A DNA stretch of 64,000 bases from contig JAESIW010000065.1 in the NCBI GenBank assembly GCA_016802295.1, positions 1,679,382 to 1,743,381 on the forward strand, written 5' to 3'. The notes under the pieces were generated by a model. That model was not told the origin of the DNA and did not search any database. It was given only the letters and a program-made list of their open reading frames with translations. Source of the stretch: Brachionus rotundiformis (taxonomy: Eukaryota > Rotifera > Eurotatoria > Ploima > Brachionidae). The position numbers and the translations under genes were made by a program. Positions 1 to 12,257 of the stretch are shown here, piece by piece. Positions within the stretch are counted from its first letter, which is position 1, and every line of letters begins with the position of its first letter.

Positions 1-159
1 GTCATTTAAGCAAATTATTAAATGTTGGCCTTTCTTTTAATTCACAATCTTATATCTTATGCACAATACTGACTCATGAAAAAAGATCATGTTCGACAAA
101 TTTACTTAAAAATGACTGGATTTTATCACATTAGCTCTTAATAGAGATCTATCTATCTA

Positions 160-620
160 TCGATATTATATGCAAAGATTTTTCGAAAGCATAACCGACG
201 AAGCACCTCTAGGTTTAGTATTGGGACTTTTTTTTATTTTCATATCTATAAATTATGTTTCGGCTCGTTTAGATAATAAATGTGAGAAATATACCGATGA
301 TAATAAAATTTTGTCTGTATTTAAATGTTCATAAGATAATCTTGTACTTCAAAACGATATGGACTTAATTTCAAACTGATCACTTACTTGGTCTTAGGAT
401 TTAAATATCGAAAAATACAGTATAATGCATCTTGGTTTAAAAATCCTTTGTTTAACTATACCATTTTTAACAGACTACGTACAAAGAATTTATCTAAAAC
501 AACCCTTGAAAAAGATTTAGGTATTTGTATTCAAAATGACTTAAATTGGACTTATCACATACTACTTCTTTGTAAAAAAATTTCAGAGAAACAATTAATC
601 ATTAAAACATAACACCGAAC
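160..620 (+). mobile_element. Degenerate non-LTR retrotransposon (LINE) reverse-transcriptase remnant
   Basis: Conceptual translation shows decayed reverse-transcriptase landmarks in order. A PLGLVLG stretch near 204 resembles the usual PQGSVLGP motif. YTDDNKIL near 291-315 resembles the catalytic YADDTKL box, with Ala changed to Thr. NIEKYSIMHLG near 403-435 and TTLEKDLGICIQNDLNW near 499-549 match the conserved region that follows the catalytic palm in Jockey/CR1/L2-type elements. Several in-frame stops interrupt it (for example near 332, 378 and 398), so the copy is dead. The 74-residue open frame at 388-612 is only the surviving tail. Both ends of the element are indistinct; clade assignment is inference. 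Confidence 0.75.
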
Positions 621-3287
621 TTTTTACTCTCAAGTTCTTTTAAATCCTAGTATCTTGTTATAATTATAATTATTATTCACTTAGCTCTAATTTTTATTTA
701 ATAAAGTATCTTTATTTAGTTTTTTATCTTATTTTTACTCTTCAATCGCTAGGCTGAAAACAAGGACCAAGATCCATTCTGAAGATTTCTTTAAAATATT
801 CATACAAATAAATATATTAAATCTTGTCATCAGTGACAATTTGGTATATAAAAGCCGTATCTAAAAATGTAATTTTATCACAATTTCTTGAAACTCGTAG
901 TGATTTAATTTAATTTCTTTTGATGCATAAATTTTATTTTACTAAATTAAATGATTTAAATATTTGTCGGCAATATGCATTATTTTAGTCTTTACAAGCT
1001 ATTTCAAATAGAATTAATGAGCTAAAAAATCAATCAAGGTTTAAAGTAGGCATTAAAATAATAAGATATTTTAATAAAAAATATCTTATTATAAAAATCA
1101 TACAAGTTAAAAAAAGTGATTATGAAAAATTAGCAAAAATAAAACAAATAGTCAATTTGATTATTTAAAAATTTAATTTCAAAATTAATAAAGAATAATC
1201 TAAGTACCATAAAAACAAATTTTATTTTTGAATTCTTAATTCAATGCATAAAATTCAAGTCATTGGTATGCATTTTTTGAAATATTTTATTTATCTTTTC
1301 ATAAAAAAGTCATATAATCTAAAATCAAAAAACTGCAAATAATTTATTGAATTTTATGGATCTAAAGTTAATTTGTTTGAATTTTTAAATTTGTTTAGCT
1401 AATGGTCTCTTAAAGTTTAAATATATGCCTTTGTTTAGGGTTATTGAATTTAAAACTTAAATTAAATTTTTTATTTTAAGAATGAAATTACATAATCTAC
1501 ATGATAAATAAAATAAATATTAAAATTTAATTAATTATTTATAATTCTTTATTCTAAAAGATATCCATTATATACAATCAAAAATAGTTACATATTGTAA
1601 AATTGGTGATATTTTCAATTTTTCGTCTTTAACATGTTATTATACTGGAATACCTTGAATTTAAAAATTATGTAGAACTGAAATAATTGATATTGCTTTC
1701 TTATGATTTAAAATTATCTTAAAAATAAAATTTTAACTTTTAGTTTATTTGTTTTATTCTAATTAATAACTAAATACATTTGTTAAATTGCTTAATTTTT
1801 ATTTGTATAAATAGTAAAAGTAGAACTTTTTTTATCAGCAAAGATGTATATTTTTGTCTAAATAGAATTTTAATTAAAAAACATAGTCATTCAATTGTCA
1901 ATTTATGGTTTTTTGAGAAGTGATTGTTTTAATATGAAATTATAAAAAATATTTCAAATTCAATATTTGTTTTTACCAATGCTAGTTGCCATACTTGTTT
2001 AAATCAACTTTCAGTTCAATAAAGACTCCTATTTCAATTTGACTTGTTCATTTCATACCTATATGCATTGCAAGTCATGAAGCGAAAATGAGCACTAATT
2101 TAATTTACTGAAATATCCAATATTTTTCCCTTCTATATCTATATAGCCTATTTTGAATTATCAACTCAATTGAATCGTTAAAGTTGAAAATAAATAAACC
2201 ATCAAGCTTGCTGTTGAATGAGAAAAATTTGATTTTTAATTTTAGAAATTTTGATTTTTTGCTTCAAATTATATTTCAATAATTTTAGATCAATATACAC
2301 TCTATTCTATTGTGTAGAAATTTATTTTTGCTTATTGAATTGACAAGTATTTGTATTTGGAAAAAAAACTAAATCAAAATATTCATTCAGGCAAAAGAAA
2401 TTCATGTTATTAAAAAAATTTACAACTTCTAATTAAAAAATAATATAGACTCTGGCGATTAGTTATGAGCACCCACGTTTCTATTGAAAATTATTTTTTT
2501 TTGTTTTGTACTCCAGCAATTCTCCGGTAAATGGAGATGCCAAACCATCTGTATTAATTTTTTTATTTTAACCTATTTATAATGTCGCAATTTGAATAAA
2601 ATTTTAAGTAAAATTTAATTAATTAGGGACAATTTATAGACAATTTTAGAAGAATTCAATAACTAAATATTGTGTGTAGCCTGACTTAAATAAAAAGTGC
2701 CAAAAAAAGCAAACACTTACCTTTTTGTATCCAAAAAATACACTCTTTTGGATTTTGATAAAAAAAGTATCTTAAAATTAATTTTCTGCTACTATTAGAT
2801 TGGTAAGCGAAAAAAATGTTTATTTTATAAACATAAATCGTTTATTAAGAGTCAGTCTTTGTGGCATGCTTAAGCGATTATAAAGTGGTCAAATGCGGCC
2901 TTTAAGTACCGCTCGCTGACATGGATTTTGTTGTATTTTGTAGGCTTCCAAAGAGTTTACTTTTAGGAGAATATTTACACAGAAAAAAATCAAGCAAATA
3001 ATCTACAAAAAAGTAAGAAAAAAAAATTTTAAGTATCATAAAAGTAAAAATAAAAAATAATTTCACATCCAGCTTTGATTTTATTATTATTTCAACCCAT
3101 AAAAAGGCTATTTATAAATTTTTAAATATAATTAAATAAATATCTAAATTTTTATTGTTTTTGTTGTAAAGCTAAAATGTTTTTTAATAAGGCTAAGAGT
3201 CGCATTGTAGCCGAATCTAAGCTTGACTAAGCACAGCTTCAAGAATGTTGCTCGAAAGTCATGAAGCTTTAGGATTCCGAATATTTC
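621..3287. other. Gene-free AT-rich stretch
   Basis: No open frame with codon structure, splice pattern or recognisable motif was found on either strand. The first few hundred bases may include further decayed LINE sequence, but I could not recognise a motif there. Confidence 0.6.
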
Positions 3288-3793
3288 TTCTCAAATCTTT
3301 TATTTTTTTCTAAGCACAAATGCCTGCCTTTTGACAACAACAAAATAAATCTATTCGTTTGAAAATTTTAATTNNNNNNNNNNNNNNNNNNNNNNNNNNN
3401 NNNNNNNNNNNNNNNNNNNNNNNNNNNNNNNNNNNNNNNNNNNNNNNNNNNNNNNNNNNNNNNNNNNNNNNNNNNNNNNNNNNNNNNNNNNNNNNNNNNN
3501 NNNNNNNNNNNNNNNNNNNNNNNNNNNNNNNNNNNNNNNNNNNNNNNNNNNNNNNNNNNNNNNNNNNNNNNNNNNNNNNNNNNNNNNNNNNNNNNNNNNN
3601 NNNNNNNNNNNNNNNNNNNNNNNNNNNNNNNNNNNNNNNNNNNNNNNNNNNNNNNNNNNNNNNNNNNNNNNNNNNNNNNNNNNNNNNNNNNNNNNNNNNN
3701 NNNNNNTTCTCAAATCTTTTAGTTTTTTTCTAAGCACAAATGCCTGCCTTTTGACAACAACAAAATAAATCTATTCGTTTGAAAATTTTAATT
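3288..3793. other. Assembly gap (333 N) flanked by a near-identical direct repeat
   Basis: Bases 3374-3706 are N. The 86 bases just left of the gap (3288-3373) recur just right of it (3707-3793) with a single one-base insertion. This is typical of a scaffold join where two overlapping contig ends were not merged, although a genuine local duplication cannot be excluded. Open frames running through the Ns are meaningless. Confidence 0.95.
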
Positions 3794-6700
3794 AATTTAT
3801 TTTTTAATTAAATAGCTTGAAAATTTTAACTATTTGTCACTTGTATTCATTTTTTTTTATCTAATAAAAATCAAATTAGCAACAAGACTATTTTCCAAAT
3901 TAGTTTTTAAATTGTCTAATAAATTTATTTTTTGACTAAATTTTAGATAATTAATCTAAATATGAGCAAATCAAGCGATTATTTTTGTTGTTCAAACAAT
4001 AATAGTGCCGCCTATTGGCAACAATTTTATTTTATTTCTTTTTTTGGCAATTAAATGGTTAACAGAGAGACAGAGACAAAATATTTAATTTGATTATATT
4101 TTTATTCGGAATATTTTTTCTAATTTAAGGATGAATATATTTGGCTTTAAATTTCAGATTATGAAATTTTAGTTAGATAAGATACCAAATACCAAAGTTT
4201 TTATTCAACAAAAACAGACTTTCCTTCGCTTAAAAAACTTCTAGATGATGATATCTAATTTTTGATTGAAAACCAAATCTCTCTAGATCTTAATTTTAGT
4301 AAAATTTAAACATTTTAACCACTAAAATGCTCTTGGTCAAGAATCTATGCAAAAAATTGACCAAAAGCATGTCTGATTTGTTTTCTTCTTTTTAAATGAC
4401 TTAATTTATCTCAGCTTTTCAGACATATTGTTATAGATCAATATTTTCTTGGAAATTTAGATGATTTATTTTCATTAGGGACAAAAAAGTAAAATTGAGA
4501 AAAATTTAATATTTTTTAATTACCAACTATTACGTTGTCTATTTGAGTAGATAGTTTGGAAGTTAAAAGATTATCATGTTGTCTATTGACAATCAATTTT
4601 ATTTTTTTCCTTATGAGCTCCTTGTGGAGCGTAGGGTCTTGGTAAAGACCTCTCTATTTATTTTTCCCTTGCATAAGAGCCTCTACTATTGGTATTAGTT
4701 CTCATCCGTGAATTTATTTCCACCTTCAGAAGGAATCCAACACTGACTGTGCCATCTTTTTGGATGGCAATTCAGCTTAAAAAACCAAAACTTTAAGCTC
4801 AATTGCCTTATTACGTGACACAATAAAAATTTGAATTTAAACTGGTGATAAATATTTGCTAGTCTCAGTCATGGTGTTAATGGTCCAATGACCCGAAGGT
4901 ATATTTTGACCAAAATCAAATTCTTTTTCATTGTATAAATGATAATTATGATAAGGCATTTTTGGCTTAGTTGTAAACTACTTTAAGCTATTGTTTCAAA
5001 TCGACGTCAACAGCGACAGCTATACATTCAACGTAATTTAATATATTTTAATCAATTGATTTCAATAGACATGAAATCAATATTTTAATGATCATATTAA
5101 TTTATTTTAAGTGTATCACAGATTAGAGTCTACTTAACAAGTTAATCTTTTTTTGTCATGCCCTAAGTCCAATAATTAATTTTAACTTGCGGAATAAGAC
5201 GATTTAAATTATGAAATTTATTAGGAAAATAATTTTTTTTTCTATTTTTTGACAAAAAATAACGAGCTTGTTCGATACGCCTATTTGTCAACAAATTGTT
5301 TGATATAAACAGGCACTGTATCTTATCAGAGTTAATCGAGCATCGAAAAATATTTCAATATGTCTTAATTAGTCAATAGGTAGTTAAATTTATTTTTTTA
5401 GTTAGAAATTTTAGACAGATACTTTATTTTTTCTAAATTGAATAAATTAGAAATTAATTGAATTATATCTGTGAGAGCAGATCTTGGAAAAAGAGAGAGA
5501 GAAAGAATAGCTGAGTCATGATGATGATGCTAAATTTAATTTTCGATCTAAACGTGATTATCAATAAGACAATTTGAACAGATATTGTGTTTGTATGAGA
5601 ATAGTGGAATAATAAACAATTTTTTTTCTAATTTATCCACTCTGGTCTTTTTTAAATATTAATTCTAGCTAGTGTTTATTGTTTAGATTCCTGATCATTG
5701 TGGTAATAGTGCTACTAATTGTTATTCTTGAGTGTGTAGTACAAAAATAAATTAATTTTTATTTATTGTGCCTGAACGATAGAAATAAAAATTAATTGAT
5801 TGGTTAATTAAATTAAATTAGTTATTTAGTTTTATTTTGAGTAGATAGAACTAGAATTGGATAAATTAATTGAAAGCTGACTCAGCCAATCATAAAATCT
5901 AAAATTAAATATTTAAATTATTTCGACAAGAAAAAACAATAAAAAATAAAGAAATTATTTTTAGTTTATTTTTTTTTATTTTTTTTGGTTGTATTTTGAT
6001 AGAAATCAGCCTACTTGAATTTGGGCCGCATCTGCTCTGCTTACCGAATACAAGGCACCTGTTTTGTAATTCTTGTTAAGTAAAGAGAGAAAGAGTAGCG
6101 AACTTGAGTATTCACTAAGCCGAGTATAATTTGGAAAACAATTCGAGTTGGCAAAACACAATTCATCGCCCTAAGACAAGAAAATATCTCGAAAATTCAA
6201 ATTAGAATTTTTATTAGATTTATATTTTTTATATATATATTTTTTTTTAAAAATAAGAATAAGAAAATATAAAATCTCCTAAAATAACAAATAAATTCAA
6301 GTATTTTTCCAAGTTGATTTTCGAACAAAGAAAAGATTGTTGTTTTTATTCAAATTTTAATACAGCAAAGCCAGGTACGAGCCCAATGGAACTGGAAATA
6401 ATAAATGTTTATTTTTCTTATTCAAATAAATCTAAAAATATAAATACTAGAAAAAAAAAGTCTGTCTATTATGTGATGTTTTTTGGCAAGCCAATCTGCA
6501 TATATAAAAGCTAATAAATTTATATTTCCATACGTACTTAACTCTCAAGAACTATTTTATTTTCTAATTTTTAATTGGATCTTGTCAGGTTGGTTTTTAC
6601 CAAAGACCTTGAGCTCAAAAATTATCTATTAACAAATGGTATATATGATAAACAGTCTTATTGATAGTAAAAGACATATTCCAAGTTTTTATTAAGCTCT

Positions 6701-7326
6701 TTTTATTAATAATTATTGGCTACTTTTTAATTACTCTAAGAATATTATTTTCTCAATAGTCTAAGCCTAATTTGCCAAGAATTTGTTCTGCTCCAACTAA
6801 AAACGACTTGATAAAATTTAGTAATTTAATTTCCGGAATATCGTGTAACACTCAGGCCATCAGATAGAGATATCAAGTGATCTATTGCTAACATTGATAA
6901 GGAAATTGATTTTTAATTAAATCATCTTAATATCCGATCAAGTAGTGTGGGCATAAATTTGACCACACCTCGTTAAAAAATCTATTCCATGAAACATCTT
7001 TTTTAAAAATAGATAAAACAATTTAGTTTTGGTCAAGCAGATAAATAGGGGAATTAGGTACGCTTGCGTAACTTTACTCTTTTATATTTTTATTTTTTTT
7101 ATTGTAAGAATATCTTTAATTAAAAAAAGATTTTTCATTTAGGCCAGTGATCTAAGCCGCTTTGACACTAAAACAATGCGTCAAAGCATTTTGAACATTA
7201 TCGATTGGCCAAGTTATTGACTCTCCATTGTGGTTTCTTTACGTCTAATTAACTTTGTCTTCAATCTTTTTTTATAAATACACATGTTATCTTGTTTGTA
7301 TTGATTTTAGACAAAAATCATTAACA
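3794..7326. other. Upstream/intergenic region of the forkhead gene
   Basis: No coding gene is supported. A patch at about 4610-4810 is less AT-rich than its surroundings and may be repeat debris. Short GA-rich runs lie near 5495 and 6085. A 66-codon open frame at 6314-6514 lacks any recognisable motif and is treated as chance. The 1 kb before 7327 is the likely location of the FoxB promoter, but no specific element can be assigned. Confidence 0.5.
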
Positions 7327-9793
7327 ATGCCGAGACCCGGTAAAGCAACTTATGGCGACGAGAAGCCGCCGTACTCGTACATAGCCCTGACAGCCATGGC
7401 AATACAAGCATCAAGTGAAAAAATGTTGCCACTCTCGGACATATACAAATTTATCATGGACAAGTTTCCCTACTACAGAAAGAACACCCAGAAATGGCAA
7501 AATTCGCTCCGGCACAATTTGTCATTCAATGATTGTTTCATCAAGATTCCGCGCAGACAGGACCGTCCAGGCAAAGGCAGCTACTGGGCCCTTCATCCAA
7601 GGTAATTAACTTCCACTTCAACCAATTAGAATTTCTAAATCTACTCAATTTTGGATTGGCTAGAAAATTAATTGTAGCTAAATATCTAAAATAATTAATC
7701 ATTGTTTCTATTGAATTGAATTGTCAACATTTTTTTTGCTATCGATTTAAATTAGCAAGCGGCTTATATCAAATATTTGATAAGTATGAATAGGCAATTG
7801 ACGTCACTAGGTATTAGATGCCGAATTTGAGCTATTTTAATTCAATATTAATGCTACATGCATGACAATGTTATTTACTGATTAAGAAAAATTAATTAAA
7901 GATTAGCAAGGTAGTTTTTTATGTGAAATTTAGAATTTCTTTTACTGAAAAAAATTTAAGTTAATTTACTTTGTAAGTTACAAAGTAATTTAGGTAGCCA
8001 AAATCACTTTAACCCTAAACCGTCTTCGTTACCATTTATTTTATAAATTTTGAAAATATCTTCCATTGAGTAATTAAATTTTTGAACTTGAGCCACTAAT
8101 AAAATGTGATTAAACTGATATTATCTTTTTACTTAACAAATGTGTCTGTAAGACTTAAACAAATTTTAACTATTTTCTTATTACAATATATTCTTCTATC
8201 TAAAATCCAACTTTAATTTCCATTTAAGTTATTTTGTTTTTTTCCAATATTAATTCAAAAAATTGTCCTTCTACATTTTAATATATAGATTTATAGTTTT
8301 TTGTTTAAGATTGACATAATAGATGATTTCAAATCAATTAAATTGGATATTTTATTTCTATAGGAAATGGCCATTCTAGATATTCCAAATAATAAATGAT
8401 ACATTACCTCATGTTATTTTCTAATTAAAAAATAAACAAATCATTATTTAATAAATGATTAATTTGCTTGTGATATTTTAGTGTATTCTTAAACATCATT
8501 TAATGACCTCATATTATTTTTACTAGAATTTATCTAAACAAATATTTTCAAATTGACACAATTTGTGGGTTAGCATTGTAATTAAAAAAATTATTTTATT
8601 CAAAGAAAATAAATACTTTTTAATTTAATATAAAATTATTATTGCACAGTAAATTAACTTGGCATTTTTTAAGATGTGGCAACATGTTCGATAATGGGAG
8701 TTTACTGAGAAGAAGAAAACGCTTCAAGACAATTGGCAAAGGTGAAAAGAAGAAAAATTCAGACGATCAGGACCAACACGATCAAAATAAAACTGAAGAT
8801 TTTGATGATTTTGATGAAGATGACGAGGCTGACATTTCGACCAAAGAGGCCGACCAGAGCTCACATCAACTGTCTAATTTTAACCAAATGCTCATGTTCT
8901 CCCAAAATGTGAACAAACAAGCCAAAAATTTGGCAATCAGTGTACCAGATCCAGCTCATTTATTTATGAATCAAATTGGAATATTGCCTAATACTCCCGG
9001 AACAGTGTCATCGTCACCATCATCTTCAAGCTCATCTATTTATTCAACTGAAAAGAAAAAAGTCAACTCGTTTTCAATCGAAAGTCTAATAAACAATTCA
9101 GACGATAAGCTTAAACTAAGCCATTCGAGCATTTCCATTCACAAGACCAAGAACTCGAAAAGAATTAATGAAAAGCAAATGGAACTAATTGTGGATGACT
9201 TCAAAAAATCGCAATCAACTAGTCACAGCAGCAAGCATCTAAACTTGTCAAATAATTTGTCTTCTAGTAGCAGATCCAGTAGTCGACTAGAAAGTGCCAA
9301 TAGCAGTCGTTGTGGCTCACCAGAAGAAATCATTACTGGTAATATAGAGAGCGAAAATGTGACTACGAATGGTAAAAAAGTTGCACCACACTTACAGGAT
9401 ATGTCAGCAGCTATCCGACTCAGAAATTCTCTACCTTTTATGTACGGCAACAGTGGTTTACCAGTTTTGAATAGTAGCTTGTCTTTATCTAATCCGAATG
9501 CTTTAGCGTGCTCCTCGCCGATTATGCATGACCAGTCGCATCTAGTCTCAGCACTAACAGCCATGTCAAAAACATATCCTAGTTTGCATCAACAGCAGCT
9601 TTACCAAGCCATCGTAATGAGAGCTGCGTTAACTGGTTCATCTGCAATGAATCAAGGCGTTCAATACAACCACATAATGCACAGTTTAGGTCAATCTACA
9701 AGCATGGGTACTCAGCAAAAAGCAGGCAATTCAAATTGTGAACAAATTAATTTTTCAAAATTTTTGCCATTATTTTTACCAATGCACAGCTAA
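7327..9793 (+). CDS. FoxB: Forkhead transcription factor, FoxB class
   Basis: Sequence-specific DNA-binding transcription factor, expected in the nucleus and in ectodermal/neural patterning from what is known of FoxB. Two exons: 7327-7601 and 8674-9793 (phase 2 junction CCAAG|gtaatt ... ttttttaag|ATGTGG), giving 464 aa. The forkhead domain spans about residues 12-105. It opens with MPRPGK, runs through KPPYSYIALTAMAIQ and WQNSLRHNLSFNDCFIKIPRR, and continues across the splice into CGNMFDNGSLLRRRKRFK. The MPRPG start and the motif LPLSDIYKFIMDKFPYYR are FoxB hallmarks. The tail has an acidic stretch (DDFDEDDEAD) and serine-rich low complexity. Total length exceeds vertebrate FOXB1 (about 325 aa), mostly because of this tail. 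The intron falls inside the domain's wing region. The start at 7327 gives the family N-terminus; a possible acceptor (ttgattttag) ends at 7310, suggesting an upstream noncoding exon or a trans-splice site. Confidence 0.95.
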
Positions 9794-11027
9794 ATTAAAA
9801 AAAATACTAATCAAATTTTCTTAATTACATCCACTAAATATGAAATTTGTTTATTTTAGTTCTATTCTATCAAATGTCTATCAAAAGCGAATTTTTAGGC
9901 ATAAAATGTATTTATTTTAACTTGTAAAATTTTAAGTGTGTTTTGTAGCAGAATTTTACACTAAATAAATTTGTGATTTATTTTTATTTTTTGTATAATA
10001 CTAAAATAATTGTAAATAAATATCACTAAATTTTCTTTTTTTAAACAAAAAAAAAACCGAATTGGCTGAATTTAAAATTTGATTTTTTTCTAATTACAAT
10101 TTAATATGTATGTCAATAATTACTTGTTTTCATATTTTTTTCTTTTAACAATAATTTAATAAAATTTTAGAATTTAAACTAAAAATATTAAAAATTTGGT
10201 CTAATTGAAGAATTGGTTAGTATAACAAATTAAATTATTATTTGATTTTCCTTTTATTTTAGCACAAAATAAAAAAAAACCAACATTTTAGAATAGATCA
10301 AAAGTTATCTTTTATTTTATCATTAATTTATAACTATATGTTTAAGTAATTGTTTTTGTTATTACTTAGAAGATTGATGAAGTTTTTATAAACCATTGAC
10401 CAAAGACCTAAATAATGGTAACATATTATCTGGAAAAAGTCAAGAATTTGGCTGATCCTACAAATTATTTAAAAAATAAATAAACTTAAATTGCATTTTC
10501 AATTTGTTAATACTAATATATCATGTTTTTATCAAATTTATAATTTTTATTATACGATAATATTTCTATAATAAATAACTAAGTAAAATTCTAACTTAAT
10601 TAAAATTGAAATTTTAATAAAATAAATAAAAAAATTTGAATTTTAAATAGAAAAAGGTGAAATTTTCTAATTTTTTAGATACACAAAAATATAACTTGTT
10701 TTTGTTTTAGGACTTGTAAATTTAATCTTATCAGCTAGTCTAGATAAATATTCAAATATTCCATAATTAATGTAAAATTTTAACTGAAACTTTTTCTTTG
10801 TTAATTCAAAACGCATAGTGTAAATTTTTTTTCTTTAAGATTTAATTAAGAACCAAAAATCTTTAAAAAAAGGATAAAAATCATTCTAAATAATCAAATT
10901 ATAAAGTATAAATGATAATTGAAAATTTCTTTTTCTTATTTTAAAAGAATTAAAAGGTGAAAAATTTGGGCATTTATTAATTTAGACCTTTATAAATTTC
11001 ATTAGAATAGAACCTATAGTTCTTTGA
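9794..11027. other. FoxB 3' flank and intergenic AT-rich DNA
   Basis: Probable FoxB 3' UTR, with AATAAA-like hexamers near 9963. In DNA this AT-rich the hexamer is not diagnostic. Nothing else recognised. Confidence 0.5.
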
Positions 11028-11535
11028 ATGAAAAAAAATTATTTAAAAAAATTGATCAAAACAAATCATCGGCCTCATTTGGAATATGCCATCAGCTCAT
11101 GGTGTCCTTACTTAGAAAAAGACATATATGAGATCGAAAAAGTGCAGCGTAGAGCGACGAGGTTAGTACCTGAACTTGCAGATTTGGAGTACTCAACACT
11201 ATCTAGACTGAAATTATCAAGTCTAAGAACAAGAAGGATACATGGAGATCTAATCCAAATGTTCAAACTAGTGAACAATATTGAGATTGTGAATCTCAGA
11301 AATGGTTTAAACTACAGCTTAAACACTTGGCCTGAGAGCAAAAGGCATAATCTTAGAAGAAACTCCAAGAACTTGGTGCGAGAAAGAGTAAAGAATTGTA
11401 GTCATCCACTTAATTTGTTTATAAACAGAGTTGTTGATGTTTGGATGACGAAGTACAATGAATCGACTGCAATAGCTCATTAGAGCTTTGCTTGGACTAG
11501 CTCCAAGTTGCAGTAATTACTACTACTACCAAAGT
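11028..11535 (+). mobile_element. 5'-truncated LINE copy, reverse-transcriptase C-terminal end
   Basis: An open frame of about 150 codons (11028-11483) encodes the C-terminal part of a non-LTR element polyprotein. It includes RPHLEYAISSWCPYLEKDI and EKVQRRATRLVPEL, the conserved segment that follows the RT domain in CR1/Jockey/L2-like elements, then RLKLSSLRTRRIHGDLIQMFK. It stops at 11483, is followed by a short GC-richer 3' UTR (about 11484-11518) and ends in a TAC/TACTAC microsatellite at about 11517-11530, which resembles a LINE 3' tail. Everything upstream of the RT C-terminus is missing, as expected for 5' truncation during target-primed reverse transcription. The open frame is better preserved than the remnant at 160-620, so this insertion is probably younger. 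Confidence 0.85.
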
Positions 11536-12257
11536 TAAGCTTTAAGAAATACTTTATTCAAAAATCTTTAATTTTTCACCATGTTATTTTCAATAAAATA
11601 AAGCTAAACTAATATTTTTTCCAATTTTTTAAATTGTTAATTATATAAAAGATTTCTCTTAGTATAGTTAATTAATTAATTTAAAACAATAATTGAATAT
11701 ATTTAATTTTAGCTGCAAATCATCAGAGGTTCCTTAGAAAATTTCATCAAAAATTTTATGTCGTTTCATTAGGTGTCCATCATCTGATTTGCTTTTTTGA
11801 AATTGCTATTAAAATTTATAAGTTGTAAAATAATTTTATTTTTTTATCAAGCATTATTATATACAAAACATAAATTAATAATTTAGACTTGAACTCAAGA
11901 GCATGCAAGCAAAGAATTGAAATGGGAACATAAAAATTAAAATTTCATTAGAGCAAATAAAATTAGTCTAAAAAAAATAAATCTAACTTATCCTTTCGTG
12001 CAAATTTAATGAAAATATAAAAAATCGATCGATTTTTTAAATTTGATAAAAATTCAAGAGAAAAAAGTAACATGAACTAGAAAGCATGTTGTCTATATAT
12101 AAAGAAAAGATTAGTTTCCTAGACAACTATTTATTATTATGAAGGATATTATTTTCAATTTTAATAAATTCTTTTACTTACTACAGTATATCTATCATAT
12201 ATCTTTAACTGATTCATTTAAAAATAAGTTTTAAAATTGTCTTTAGTTATAAATAAA
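11536..12257. other. Intergenic region before IFT70 copy 1
   Basis: No gene recognised. A ctttag acceptor-like site lies at 12241-12246, 11 nt before the IFT70 start codon. Confidence 0.5.

Noticed and set aside
388..612. 74-codon open frame as a gene
   Set aside because: It is the surviving end of a degenerate reverse transcriptase; recognisable RT motifs lie upstream in broken frames.
3351..3737. Open frames crossing the gap on both strands
   Set aside because: They consist almost wholly of N.
6314..6514. 66-codon open frame upstream of FoxB
   Set aside because: No motif, signal or homology pattern; length is expected by chance.
9223..9564. Minus-strand open frame of 113 codons
   Set aside because: It is antisense to the FoxB second exon and has no independent support.
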